Of a DNA stretch of 64,000 nt, positions 26,989-38,700 are shown piece by piece. Position numbers and translations under genes: made by a program. Origin of the DNA: Mycoplasmopsis bovigenitalium (lineage in GTDB: Bacteria > Bacillota_I > Bacilli_A > Mycoplasmatales > Metamycoplasmataceae); NCBI RefSeq assembly GCF_002356075.1, contig NZ_AP017902.1:496001-560000 (forward strand), read 5' to 3'. The stretch's first letter is position 1. The number at the start of each line of letters is the position of its first letter. The notes below the pieces were generated by a model that saw nothing but the letters and a program-made list of their open reading frames with translations, searched no databases and was not told the origin of the DNA.

Positions 26989-29916
26989 ATGTCTAAAAGT
27001 TCATTATTCAATAAGCTTGATCCAAATAATGACCAAAATGATACAAAAATGGGTGAGATTACTAGCTCTTTAGTGACAAATCAATTTGAGAAATATCATT
27101 TAGATCTTGCAAAAAGTGAAATTGTTTTTTACGCTAATGAAAGCACATATTCGTTAGAACAATTTTCTTATAATTTAGCCCAATCGTTTTGTAAAATCAA
27201 TAGTATTAGTAAAAATGGCAATAATAAAATATTTTTAGCATCAGATGCAAAAATTAATTCACAAAATTGTTTTAATACTTTCGCAAATGTTTTAACCCAA
27301 AACAACTATAAGGTTATCTCAATAGAAAATTCACAATATACTCCATTACAAATTCAAAAATATTCAGCAATCAAAAATAACTGCGAAAATACAATATTGT
27401 TTAAAACACAAAACAATAAAATACACATTATATTCTATGATTCAGCTGGCTTCTTACTTGAAAACCAAAAAATACAACAAATAATAAATGAAATACCACA
27501 TCCAAATTTTGAAAAACAAAATTATCAAGAAGCAATATCTAAAATTGAATATGTGGAATCTTACAAAGATTATCTAAATGAAATTGCTAATCTATACAAA
27601 AATTATGAATATTTAGGCAAAAAATCATTGAAATTTGGACTTGATTTTTCAAATTATTCTACCTCTAGTTTCTTTAAGCAAGGATTAGAAAAATTAAAAT
27701 TAAATGTTTTTTATAAAACTAGAAAAAAAGACGCTAAATATTTTAATTTAGAAAATAAAAAATATTTAAAACCAATTTACTGAAAAGGCTTATTTAATGC
27801 TGTAAAAGCGAATTTTGTTATTAATGATGATTCCAGCGCAATTAATTTATGTATAAAACACAAGTCGTTGTTTAAATTTTTTAAACCCGATGAATTAGCC
27901 GCGATTTATTTACATTTTTTATTGAATGAAGATCAAAATATAACAAAAGAAGAATTAAGCAAGTTTGTTATTGCTAAAAATAACCATGTTGGAACTTTAA
28001 CTAAAAAAATTGCTGAAATAAATGGGATTCAAACAATAGATTTCATTGATAAATCACTAATTTATAAAACGATTGAAAAAACAAATAAAAAACTTCTTTT
28101 TGCATTCACTTCAAACTATGAATTTTTATCGCATAATTCAATCACAAATGATTTTGATGCATACCAATTTTTATTTGAGATTTTAAGAATGATTAATTTT
28201 TATAGCACACAAAAGAATAAAAATTTATTTGAAATTCTTGAAGAAATTTATAAAACATATGGTCGCCATCAACTAACTACAAAATCTTATGATTTAAATG
28301 CCGAAAGCGCAGCTAGATTTATTGAAAGATTGAAGCAATCAAAGAAAATTGGCGATAAATACAAAATTGTCAGATTCCAAGAATTGACAAATTCAAACGA
28401 TTTAGAAAACCTTTATCAATTATCATTTCAAAACAAGGAATCAACATATATCAAGTATGAGCAAAGTACTAATTTATTAAAAATATATTGCGAAACACTT
28501 GAAAACAAATCAGAAAATGACCAAGAATTAACAATGGTTGTGCGTAATCATGAGATTTTGAATGGGCTTATTGATTTAAAAGAAGATAATCAAGAAAGTA
28601 AAATTTCAAAAAAATCTGTTATTAAATTTGGGTTGTATTTTGCTGTTTTCGCGGCCATAATTTGCTTCTTATTTTATACAGTTTATAACATTGATGATGG
28701 AAGCGATAGCGGACCAATTGCAGTTGTTTCGGCTATTATTAAAAAACTTTACACTCGTTTTGATATAGCAGGCAGCACGCGACCCGAGAGTCAAGGGTAT
28801 TTAGTCAGAAGTGCTTTTGCATTTATGTGTTTAAGTTTTCTAGCAACGTCAATTATTCATGCATGGGTATTTAAAAAATTAATAAAATTACAAGGTGGCT
28901 ACGTTAAATGAAATGACGTATATACTGGGACAGTAATTGGTTTAATTGTTCAAACATTGACTCCTAAATCAATTGGGGGCGATTTAGCAACATATTGATT
29001 TCTTCGTAGAAGAGACGTTGCTAGACCTATAATGATGTCTTCTATTATTATTAATACTTGCATATGGCAATTGACTAATATTATTTCTACAATTATATTT
29101 GTACCTATGGGTATTGTTGCTTTTGAGAATTTCTTTAAATCAGATAATCCAGCAGTAAAATTTTTTATTCTTATGCTGGCTTTAGGCTTAATATTTGATA
29201 CAGGTTTAGCAATTATTTCTTTAATTATGACTATTAGTATTAAAGTACAAAATTTCATAATTAAATTAGTGATGGCACTTATTGAATGATTTCCGTTTAT
29301 AAACATTTATGATTCATTTGCAGTTAAAGCCAAATTTAAATATGAGTTTTTTAACATTCGACAGTGTATGAAAAAAATATTTAAAAATCCGTGAAATTTC
29401 ATTGAATTAGTAATAATTAAAATGGTTCCAATATTTGTGTTGCCAAATGCCTTACTTGCTAAATCATTAGACATGGTAAAACCAGATATTAAATATGGCT
29501 ATTACATAAATATGACAGTACAAGCAGCGATTACTAGAGTAGCGAACTCAGTATCACTTACTCCCGGTGGAACTGGAACTAGCGATGTTTTATATAAATC
29601 AATAGTTCACGGTTCATTGCAAGACACAATCTATGATGCTCAAAATATCGAATCAAATGCATCATTGATAACTGCTATGACTACATTGGGTTCAGTTTTA
29701 ATGGCATCTACCATTTCTGCAATCTTACTAATGATAGTTTATATTGGTGAGCGAAGAGTTGATTTTTATAGAAAAAAAGCTAAAAATCATAGATTATTAT
29801 CAAGCAATATCACAACCAAGAATGTAAAATTATCAACAAATTACTACAAAATTTCTCTTTCTCTTTTCTATATAGTTTTATTTATTTTAACAGTTGCTTT
29901 CATTTTTGCACATTAG
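26989..29916 (+). CDS. Fusion: inactive phosphohexomutase-like domain plus UPF0104/LPG-synthase-type membrane domain
   Basis: One 975-residue protein, read through many TGA-Trp codons. Residues 1 to about 535 follow the layout of phosphomannomutase/phosphoglucomutase, but the key blocks are lost: NTILFKTQNN sits where TASHNP would be, NDDSSAI (279-285) where DPDADR would be, and TNDFDAYQFLFEILRMI where the DKDG block would be. The end YGRHQLTTKSYDL...RFIERLK matches the phosphate-binding end region. Residues about 545-975 contain 8 or more membrane helices with VSLTPGGTGTSDVLY, the marker of the UPF0104 / MprF-flippase group. The likely role is lipid or lipid-linked sugar flipping with a sensory or scaffold mutase domain; this is inference. 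It has a GGAG site and a strong terminator. Confidence 0.78.
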
Positions 29917-29956
29917 TTCAAATAAATTGAAAATTGAGAATCATTTAGATAATATT

Positions 29957-29988
29957 AAATTCCATGCTTAAGGCGTGGAATTTTGTTT
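29957..29988 (+). terminator. Terminator of the mutase/flippase fusion gene
   Basis: An 11-bp stem, AAATTCCATGC / GCGTGGAATTT (one G-T pair), with loop TTAAG, followed by a T-rich tract. Confidence 0.85.
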
Positions 29989-30021
29989 ATTTTGCCACAT
30001 TGTCTGCAAAATAATTCATTT

Positions 30022-30130
30022 TCAAGTTTCCCGGTTTCAAATAATAAAAATAACGAATAAGCCTTATTCATTGTGCTTTTCGTTATTTTTGTGTTATTTT
30101 TTAATTACAATTTTTGGTAAGAGCATATTT
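30022..30130. mobile_element. Solo left-end relic of the IS1634-type element
   Basis: About 105 bases match 12930-13030 closely: AGTTTCCCGGTTTCAAATAA, then the AAAAATAACGAA / TTCGTTATTTTT hairpin and TTAATTACAATTTTT. The match fades where the transposase C-terminal codons should continue. No right end is found nearby. Confidence 0.8.
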
Positions 30131-30147
30131 AATTAAAATGTCTTTTC

Positions 30148-30205
30148 TTTTTTCAATAAAAAAACGTGGCCCCAATTAAGCAAACACGTTTTTTTATTGA
30201 AAAAA
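30148..30205. terminator. Long-stem terminator after the glycosyltransferase
   Basis: A perfect 21-bp inverted repeat (30148-30168 and 30185-30205) around a 16-base loop, with T tracts on both strands. It can stop the minus-strand glycosyltransferase transcript and any plus-strand read-through. Confidence 0.85.
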
Positions 30206-30225
30206 TTATTCATATTTACGCAAAT

Positions 30226-31155
30226 TTATAAAAGAACTAATTCAGTGTCGCCGTCTGTGATATTAATTGAATTGTGTGCTTGTGCTCTTTTTATATTTAA
30301 TTTTAGCAATCATTTAAAGAACTTTGAAGATTGATTCATTATCATATTATAATGCTCTTTATTAACATTAATACATCCATTAATTGAAGAAATCCCCGCA
30401 ACATAACCTGGAAGGATTACTCTGGCGGCAAAAAGATATTCTTTGTCAAGTTTTTTTAATTCATTAAGTAAAACTTTTTCACCATTAAAACGTTTATCAT
30501 CTCATGAGCTAGTCATTGTGTTATTTGGGCGTGAATATCAATAGGTCGCGCCTAATTTAGGGATTAATAAGTGTTTTTTAGATTTAGTAATAATTTTATA
30601 AAACATTGCGTAATCTTGATATGAAACTTTTTCAACTAGGTCATCAATTTGATAAAAGACTTCTGTTTTAAATACTGTTGAACAAGGAATTAAAACGGGA
30701 TAAAAATCATCATTTAAATTTTTTAAAAACATTTTTGGGTGAATAACTACTGAAAAATTGCGTCTTCAAATTACTTGAGTTTTGTAAAATCCGATATCAA
30801 AATCTTCTTTATCTGCATAATAATTTAAGTATTTAATGAATTTTGGTGCTATTAAATCGTCAGCATCTAAAATTGACATATATTTAGTTTTAATCAATTT
30901 ATTATTTTTTGCATAGTTTATAACTGACCCTCAATTGCCATTTGGTTTTTGAAATAATTCAATATTATTTGGGTATTCTTTTAGATATTTTTTTACCAAT
31001 TCAACTGTATTATCAGTAGATCCGTCATCGATAACTAGAATATTGGCATATTTAAATCATTCTTTATTCTTGAACACAGAATTCAATGTTCTATCAATAT
31101 ATTTTTCCATGTTATATGTTGGGATTAAAATTGTACACAGTTTTGACTCGTTCAT
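30226..31155 (-). CDS. Family 2 glycosyltransferase
   Basis: The 309-residue protein has the GT-A fold blocks: TILIPTYNMEKYIDRTLNS, ILVIDDGSTDNTVEL (nucleotide-binding Asp pair) and KYMSILDADDLIAPKF (DxD metal site). It uses a nucleotide sugar to extend a glycolipid or polysaccharide; donor and acceptor are unknown. No membrane helix is obvious. The start ATG has an AGGAG site. It lies near LicD and the mutase/flippase fusion, so a surface-glycan role is plausible. Confidence 0.88.
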
Positions 31156-31293
31156 TTTTTCTCCTGATAAACACTTAGTTTATTACTTAAATTTATTTAT
31201 TAATTTTATATAAATAATCAAATTTAACAAATAAATACCTGATGACGACCATTAAATGTACTTTTTGTATTTGCAAATATATGCGAATTAAAC

Positions 31294-31318
31294 AAAAAAA
31301 TTAGCAATTATGCTAATT
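31294..31318 (-). terminator. Terminator of the second HAD gene
   Basis: On the minus strand, AATTAGCA / TGCTAATT with a 4-base loop followed by seven T. It overlaps the stop codon of the HAD gene. Confidence 0.8.
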
Positions 31319-32137
31319 ACGTTTTTTAATTTGCTTTTTGATTAAATATTTGTGAATGCCAGCTCTTTTGTTTTTTGGTGCGACTTCATCAGCAATCCTT
31401 TTAAATCCAGCAGGAGAGTTGCCCATAGCAACCAATTTTCCAACATAACCTTTTAAGCAAGCATCGGTCATTGAATCACCAATGTGAATTGTATTTTGCA
31501 ATTCAATTTGTTTTATTGATAAATATTGTTCAGTAGCTAAAGCTTTATTAGCTTTTTTATCTGTTATTTCAATTACATGGCCGCGGGTTGAAATGTATGC
31601 ATTAATTTTATCCCCAAGAAATGCTTGTAATTTTTTCAATATTTTCTTTGTTTTAAAAATAGATAAAAAACCAAAAGAAAATTTATTGATATTTGCAAAA
31701 TTGTTGATATCAAAATTTTGACTAATATCAATTGTTTTTATTCATTTACGTAAAAATTTGTTAGCTAATCATCAAACAAAATTATTGTTTAAAAACAAGT
31801 GATCACCGTTTTCATCATAGACCATAAAACTTATTTTATTTTTATTGGCAAATTCTATGATTTTTAAGACTGTTTCTAGTTCAATTTTCGTTGAAAAAAC
31901 TAATTTATTATCAATGTATAATTCAGCACCTGAAGAACAAATTACATCATTTATTGCTAATTGATTCATGACTTGTTTTACTCTTAAATCTTGATAACTT
32001 CTTCCGGTTGATAAAACAACATTTGCAAAGTTTTTCATGATCAAAATTGCATACTGATTTTTTGGAGAAACTTTGTTAACTCCATTGGTATCAAATAGTG
32101 TCCCATCAAGGTCAATAAAATATGTTAATTTGTTCAT
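31313..32137 (-). CDS. Cof-type HAD-family phosphatase, second copy
   Basis: The 274-residue protein has YFIDLDGTLFD (nucleophile Asp near residue 9), LSTGRSYQD, a cap domain, and IHIGDSMTDACL as motif IV. It is shorter than the copy at 3461-4381 and differs in the cap, so the substrate is probably different. Adjacent TGA codons give a Trp-Trp pair near residue 122. TATAAT lies 9 bases before the ATG (32147-32152), giving almost no leader and no Shine-Dalgarno site. The TAG stop lies inside the terminator stem. Confidence 0.85.
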
Positions 32138-32528
32138 TGCGTTAGTATTATATACTAAATATTTTCATTATTTAATAGCAATATTTATGGAAAATTCCAT
32201 TTTAAAATTTAAAAAATTACTGATTTTTGTAATGAAAATTTTGTGTTTTTTTCAATAAAATACGCAAATTAAAATTCCATACTTAAAGATTTTTCTTAAA
32301 CAAAATTCTCTTAAAATGAGTAATTTTAAATGTTTTTTATTGAAATAATTTCGCTTTTAAAAAATTAAAAATGCTTGTGTTTATTGATGATAATTTTGAA
32401 GAAAATTTACTTTTTAAATTGATTTTGCTAATGTAAAAGTCAAAAAAATATTGTATCGTGTTTTTTTGAAATTATTATAATATTAATAATTATTAAATGT
32501 ATATTAATAATTAAATAAGGGACTAAAT
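32138..32528. other. Divergent intergenic region upstream of the giant-protein locus
   Basis: About 390 AT-rich bases. It holds a plus-strand TATAAT at 32476-32481 and two near copies of TATTAATAATTA in the leader that follows (32481-32515), which could pair or bind a regulator. AAGGG lies 7 bases before 32529. No gene is seen. Confidence 0.6.
32476..32481 (+). promoter_or_regulatory. -10 box of the giant-protein locus
   Basis: TATAAT 47 bases before the small membrane-protein start. It is the only good promoter-like site before the 17.5-kb locus. Confidence 0.6.
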
Positions 32529-32744
32529 ATGAAAAAAGTAAGTAATAAAGAAAATAAATTTGACAATATGTCAAAGACATCAACATTCTTTGCAATATTA
32601 TTTGTTATTTTATTTTTAGCTATTTTAGCAGTGTCAATTGCCTATCTAGCTGACTTTATTAGATATAACGGTTCTACTGAAGATGGTTTGTTATGAACAG
32701 CTTCCCAAAGAGAACACGGGTTATTTAATTTTTGAAAAAAATAA
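32529..32744 (+). CDS. Small single-pass membrane protein
   Basis: The 71-residue protein has one strong membrane helix (about residues 20-43, FFAILFVILFLAILAVSIAYL) between a basic N-terminus and a short polar tail. It reads through two TGA-Trp codons. AAGGG precedes the ATG. It lies 17 bases before the first giant gene and is probably its operon partner, for example as an anchor or export helper. No family is recognised. Confidence 0.7.
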
Positions 32745-32761
32745 TTGTATAGGAGAAATAT

Positions 32762-35700
32762 ATGTCAAAAAAATCTAAATTAACAGCTGCGCTGCTAATT
32801 ACGGGTATTCCGGCGGCCGCACTTGCTATTACATTACCATTTCTGCATTCAAAATCTGAGTTAAGTACAAAGGAAAAATTAGGTGTATTTAATAAACTTA
32901 AAGATTCAACTGATAAAGCTACTGATTTTTTAAACACGCACTCAAATATTAAATCTGACAATAGATTAGAAATTGAAAATGCAATTAAGTATGCAAAACA
33001 AGTTGGTAGTATTAAATTAAATTCAAACTCAAGAGATGCTAAATCTGTTGTTGAAAGTATGTTGGATGCAAAACATAAACTAAATTTACTTTTAGCAACT
33101 GTTTTACTAAAAGAAACTAATGAACAAAACGAAGCATTATTCAATGATGCAATTGCTAAATCAAAAGAGAATATTTTTGCCCACGATTTATTAGCTGATT
33201 TTAATGATAGTGTTCAAAATTTCAAAAACAAAACAATTGATAAAAACACATTTGTTGCTAAAGTTGTTGAACTAAACAATAAACAAAGAGAAATTACAAA
33301 TAATGTTGAGCGCGACATTAATATTTTTAGATTCATAATCTTAAACAAAATTGATGACTTGAATATTGTGGCAAAAGCAAGCGCTTTAAACAAAGTTGTT
33401 GACTTTATTGAAACTAGATTATCTCGTTATTCATCACGTGATGCAATAAATGAATATCAAATTTTCTTTGAAAAAGCTTCAAATGAGCTATACAACATTG
33501 AGTCACAAAACAACACAGCAGAAGTTAAAGAAATTTATGGACAAATTGACCAAGCAATATTGAAAATTGGTGAATTACAAATTGAAAACCATGTTAGAGA
33601 ACAACTTGTTGCTGAGTTAAGTGGATTAAAAAACTTTGTTCAAACCATTAAAGGTAACTTAAGTTTTAAAGTTATTAGCCCAAGTTCAGAAAGTGTTTCA
33701 GCAAAAAAAATCATCACAGATTACATATCAACATTCTTTGATAAAACTGCTCAATATTTTAAAAATCAACAAGAAGTTAAACAAGATTTACAAAATCTAA
33801 TCAGCGAAAAAGAAAAATCAATAAATTCTCTTGACCCTCAATTTAGAATTGAACTACAAAACATCATTAATTCAACAAAATCAGCAATTTCATCAAACAT
33901 TGAATCGACAAAAATTCATGAATTATATTCAAATTTCATTAGACAAACCTCACTAATTAGCGTTGCCCAAACATTACTTAAAGAAAATGTTAAAAGAATT
34001 AACGAAACAACCTTAGACCAAGATACTAAGGTTCATTTTGCTACCGAATTAAACAAACAACCATACTCAAATGCACTAGTTTATTTTGAAAAATCTAATG
34101 CAATAATGTCAGAAGTTGAATCACAAAACCTAATTAAACAATTTATTTTTGAAAAATTAGATAACCTTAAAACTCAATTCGAGTTTTCACACACTAATGC
34201 TCAAAACACTTCTCTAACTCAAGAACAAATTCAAAAAATACAACAAAGTATCGAAAAAATCAATAATTTAAAACAAAACAATGTCCCATTAGAAGAATTT
34301 GTTTCTGAATTCGAAAGACTTATTAATGAAGAACGTTTAATCAATAAATCAGAACTAAAACACATCACAAGCTCACTAGAAGAAGAATTCGCTAAAGAAT
34401 CAATTAAACCTTCTGCTCAATTAATTAAAATTTGAGCTGACTTAAAACCAGTGTTAGTCGCTTACACTAGCGAATTTTCAACAGCAACTAGACAAGAGCT
34501 TAATGCACAAATTAAACCAAATAATAGTGATGTAACTAACGCAATTAAATTATTAGCTAATGCTAGATTAGCTAATATTGTTAACACAATTAATTCAAAA
34601 AATCAAGATTTAAACAAACTTATCAATGAAAAATTTACTGATAGTGAAATTTCTGCTGAAAAACAAGTTATTTTAGAAAAAGTAAAAGAGCTCGAGGCTG
34701 AATCTCAACTTATTTACAGTGATAAAAAACTTTCACACGAAGAAAAAATTGAAAAACTAAATAAAATCAGACAAACTCAAGAACAACTTGAAAAAGATCT
34801 TGATATTTTAGTGCAATCTGCTAAAACTAAACACTCAGCAATCAAAATTCTTGATGGCTATAAAGACAATGATAATGCCAAAATTTACTTTGCAGATGAC
34901 ATTAAAAAAATTAATGAATACAAAGAACTAATTGAAAAAGCGCTTAATAATCCGACTGATAAATCAATTGATTTGCATACTTTACAAAAGAACTTGAAAG
35001 ATGCACTAGACCAACTTGTTGAAAATGTTGAATCAGTTGATGGTGCAAGTATTGCTAACAAAATTGAATCGCAAATTAAAGATACTTTTGCTGGACAACG
35101 TAAAGCAAACCAACAATTTACTCCGGTTGAAAGAACATTGCTTGTTGGCCTGAGTGATCTTAAAGACGAAGCAGATGCAAACAAAAAAATTACTAATGAA
35201 GTTGAAAAAGCAAATAAAAACAGAATTACTCAAAACAAAATGGATGTTTTACGTAGAGCAATTCCATCTTTAAGTGACTTTGAAACTGATTTAGAAGCTG
35301 CAAAACAAGAATTTGATCAAGCTAAAAAAGCTACTGCCGAGTTAAAAGAAGAAGTTCAAGAACTTAATGAAAAAAGTAAAGTTGAGTTTGCAAAAATTAC
35401 TGATAAACTTGAAAATGAAAATGCAAAAATTACCCAAGAAATAAGCAAATTCGAAAAAACTCTTGCAGAATTATTTAAACCAGAAATTCATAACAAGTCA
35501 TATATTGACAATATCAATAGCGAAATCGAATCATTAAGAAAACAAATGGCCACAAACGTTATTAAAGCTCAACTTGAAAAAGAAAGCTTAATAATGGCTC
35601 AAAGTGATCTTGATGCAAATGAATTTAAAGATGTTTTAACTAAACACCCTTATGATTTAGTTAAATCTGATTTTGAAGTGCTTCAAAAAGCAAAAACTGA

Positions 35701-38700
35701 TGCAATTAAAGAAGCAGAAACCCTTGAACAACAAGCAAAAGAACTAAAAAACAAAAAGATACTCTAGACCAAAAAATTCAAGAATTATGAAAACAAAGAA
35801 TCAATATAACTGATAAATCTCAATTACCAAAAAATGAAGAAGAGATTCATGAACTTGAAAAACAAATTGCAGAGATAAATAAACAATTACAACACAAATT
35901 AAGTGAAGCTAAAACTAGAGTTGAAACACAATCAACTAATTTTGACAAATTACAAGATTTAGCTAAAAAAGTTAATGAAGCCGCTAAAGCATTAAAAGGC
36001 ATTGACGCACAAAAATACCCTGAATTAGCAAAAAACCTACAAGATATTATTGAAGCAAATAGATTAAGTGCTGCCGATGATGCGGGTAAAGTTAATGAAA
36101 AACTAAGAAAATTAGATGAAGCAATTGCAAAAATTGAATCATCTAAGAGTGCTAAAGATAGTTTAAATGAACTTCAAGAAGTAAAAGTTAATCAATATAA
36201 AAAAGATAATAACACTGCTCAAAGAAAGATTTTTGAAGAAGTTGATACAAAAATTCAAGAAGTTATTGATTCAGAATCAAAAGTTATTTCTAATTCAGCT
36301 TCTACATTAGCACAAATTAATACAGCAAAAGCTAAAATCGAAAGTGCTATTAGTAGATATAAACTTGCTAAAGATTTAATTAATAAAGAATTTGAAGCTG
36401 CTAAAAAAGATTTTGAGGATAAATCTAAAGAATTAATTGCTGTTGAAAAAGATGGTAATTTTGTTGGATATAAAGAAGGTAATGATGCGGAGGGTTCTGA
36501 AGTTCAAAAATTAAAAGCAGAATCTGACAGAATTATCAAACTTGATACAACAACTCCAAATGAAATTAAAGAGCTAAGAAATAAACTAGATTTAGCATTT
36601 AATAAAGATAAATTTGCTCACAAACAACAAGAAGTTCAAAAGAAAATTGATGAGCTTAAAAAGCAAGCTAATGATGCAAGCCTGTCTATTCAAGGTGATG
36701 ATGGAAAAACTCCATTCGACAAACTATCTGAATTATTAAGTGTTCTTAAAACAGATGTTGATTCAAAAGATAACCCAACACAAACTTCAGACATTATCAA
36801 ACAATATGAAAAACTAGGTTCACTTGAAAATCTTCTTGAAAAACAAGAGAAAATAATTAACAAAGCTAAATCTGACAATGTAACAGAAACTGTTAAGAAA
36901 AACTTGGTTGATATTCTTAAAGATTCAGCGCCTAAAACTGAAAATATTTCAGCTACACACCCAAGCAATATAGAAATAATCAATAAAACCCACGAAATTA
37001 CTGAAAAATTCAACGATGCACAAGAATTTAGTGAATTATCTGAGTCTGCTAAAGCAAAAATTAAATCAGTAAAATCTGAAACGGAATCTCAACTATCAAA
37101 ACCTGGTATTGACAAAAAAGCAAAAGAAGAAATACTAAAATTATTAGATGAGTATAATTCTAATCTTGAGAAAATTCAACCCGATAATGCTAATCCAAAA
37201 CCAGCAAAAACAGAAGCATCAAAAATTGAAGAACAAGCTGATGCAATTAAAAATCAACTTGAAAATATTACTGATTTTGCAAAAATCGTTAAAAATGCAG
37301 ATGATCTTGCAAAACCTGAAGCGTCTGGTTCAATTAGTGAAGTTTTAAAATCATTAAAGGCTGAACTTGCTAAAGAAGTTGAAAATGCACGTAAAAATTA
37401 CACTAAATTCGACCAATATGAATCAATTAAAGAGAAAATTAAAAACTTAACCGCTTTAATTAATGAAGCTAATAAAGTTAATGATCAGTTTGGTGCTTTA
37501 GAAGATACATTAAAAGCAATTACTTACAAACCTGGTCTTGATGCACAAGATAAATCAAGTGAAAAACATAAACAATTCGAAGATTTTATTGCTAAATTAA
37601 AAGAATTTGCAAATGATGAAAATGTTAAAAAAGATATAAGCAGAATTCAGTTACTAAGTTCTGTTATTTCTGCAACAAAAACATTGCTTGAAACTCATAA
37701 GTCAATTCTTGAAAAATATGATTTAGCTGAGTTTAAATTCCAAAATGAAAAATATGGCTATGATTGAGATCAAAAAAATATTGGCGAATGTGTTTTATCA
37801 ACTGTTCCAACAGTTCCTTCAACATTTGATCCTGTTACATTAACTGCCGAACTTAAAAAACTACAAGATACTGCGCTTGACAAAAAATCAAAAGCAGATG
37901 TTTTATATAACTCTCGCAAAAATGTTTTTGACAAAGCAAAATCTAATTTTGAAAAAGAATTAGAAATGATCAAAACCAAAAATAATGAATCAATCTTCGA
38001 AGAACTTAAAAAAGATCAATTAATTTTCTATAAAGACATTTTGACCAAAATCCAAAATGTACACGATTTCGAAAAACTTTCTGAAATTGATAACCATAGT
38101 GCAAACATAGACTTAGCACACTCTTTAACTGAAAAATTCATATCTTTAGCACAAATTGTTAAAGACTTAAAAGATAAAAAAGCAGAGGGTGAAAAAGTTG
38201 CTCAAAAAACTAATGAACTAACTACTGCAATTACAAAAACAGACCAAATTGTTGCTGATATAGAAAAAATAAATGAGCAAGAGTCATCGAAAAATGTTTA
38301 CTTTGCTGATTTAAATGAGTTTAGCTTACAAAAACGCTTGGAAGATGCAAAAATTCATATTGCTAAATTAGAATTATTAATTAAACACGCTGAAGCAAAA
38401 TCTAAACTCGATTCTTCAAATTTAGAGCAAGAAGCTAAAAAAATCCCAGCTGCTATATTGGCGCGTTTTGCCACTGCCATTGAACAATTAGATAGTTCTG
38501 CAGAGCAAAAAATTAAAGACATTGAGTCTATATATCTAGATGATGGTGTATTAGCATTCAATCAAGTATTTGAATCATCACAAAAACTTCAAGAGACTAT
38601 TAAAAAAGCAAAAGAATTTGATGCTAAATCAAAAGAAGCGGAATACTACAATAAAGAATCTGCTTTAATGAAAAAACTTTATGATGAATTAGATGAAAAA

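Noticed and set aside
32725-33144. Antisense frames inside the giant genes (also at 34885, 36690, 44150, 44618, 46379)
   Set aside because: All are Ser/Leu/Phe-rich complements of Lys/Glu/Asn-rich coding sequence and have no start signals; they are compositional shadows.
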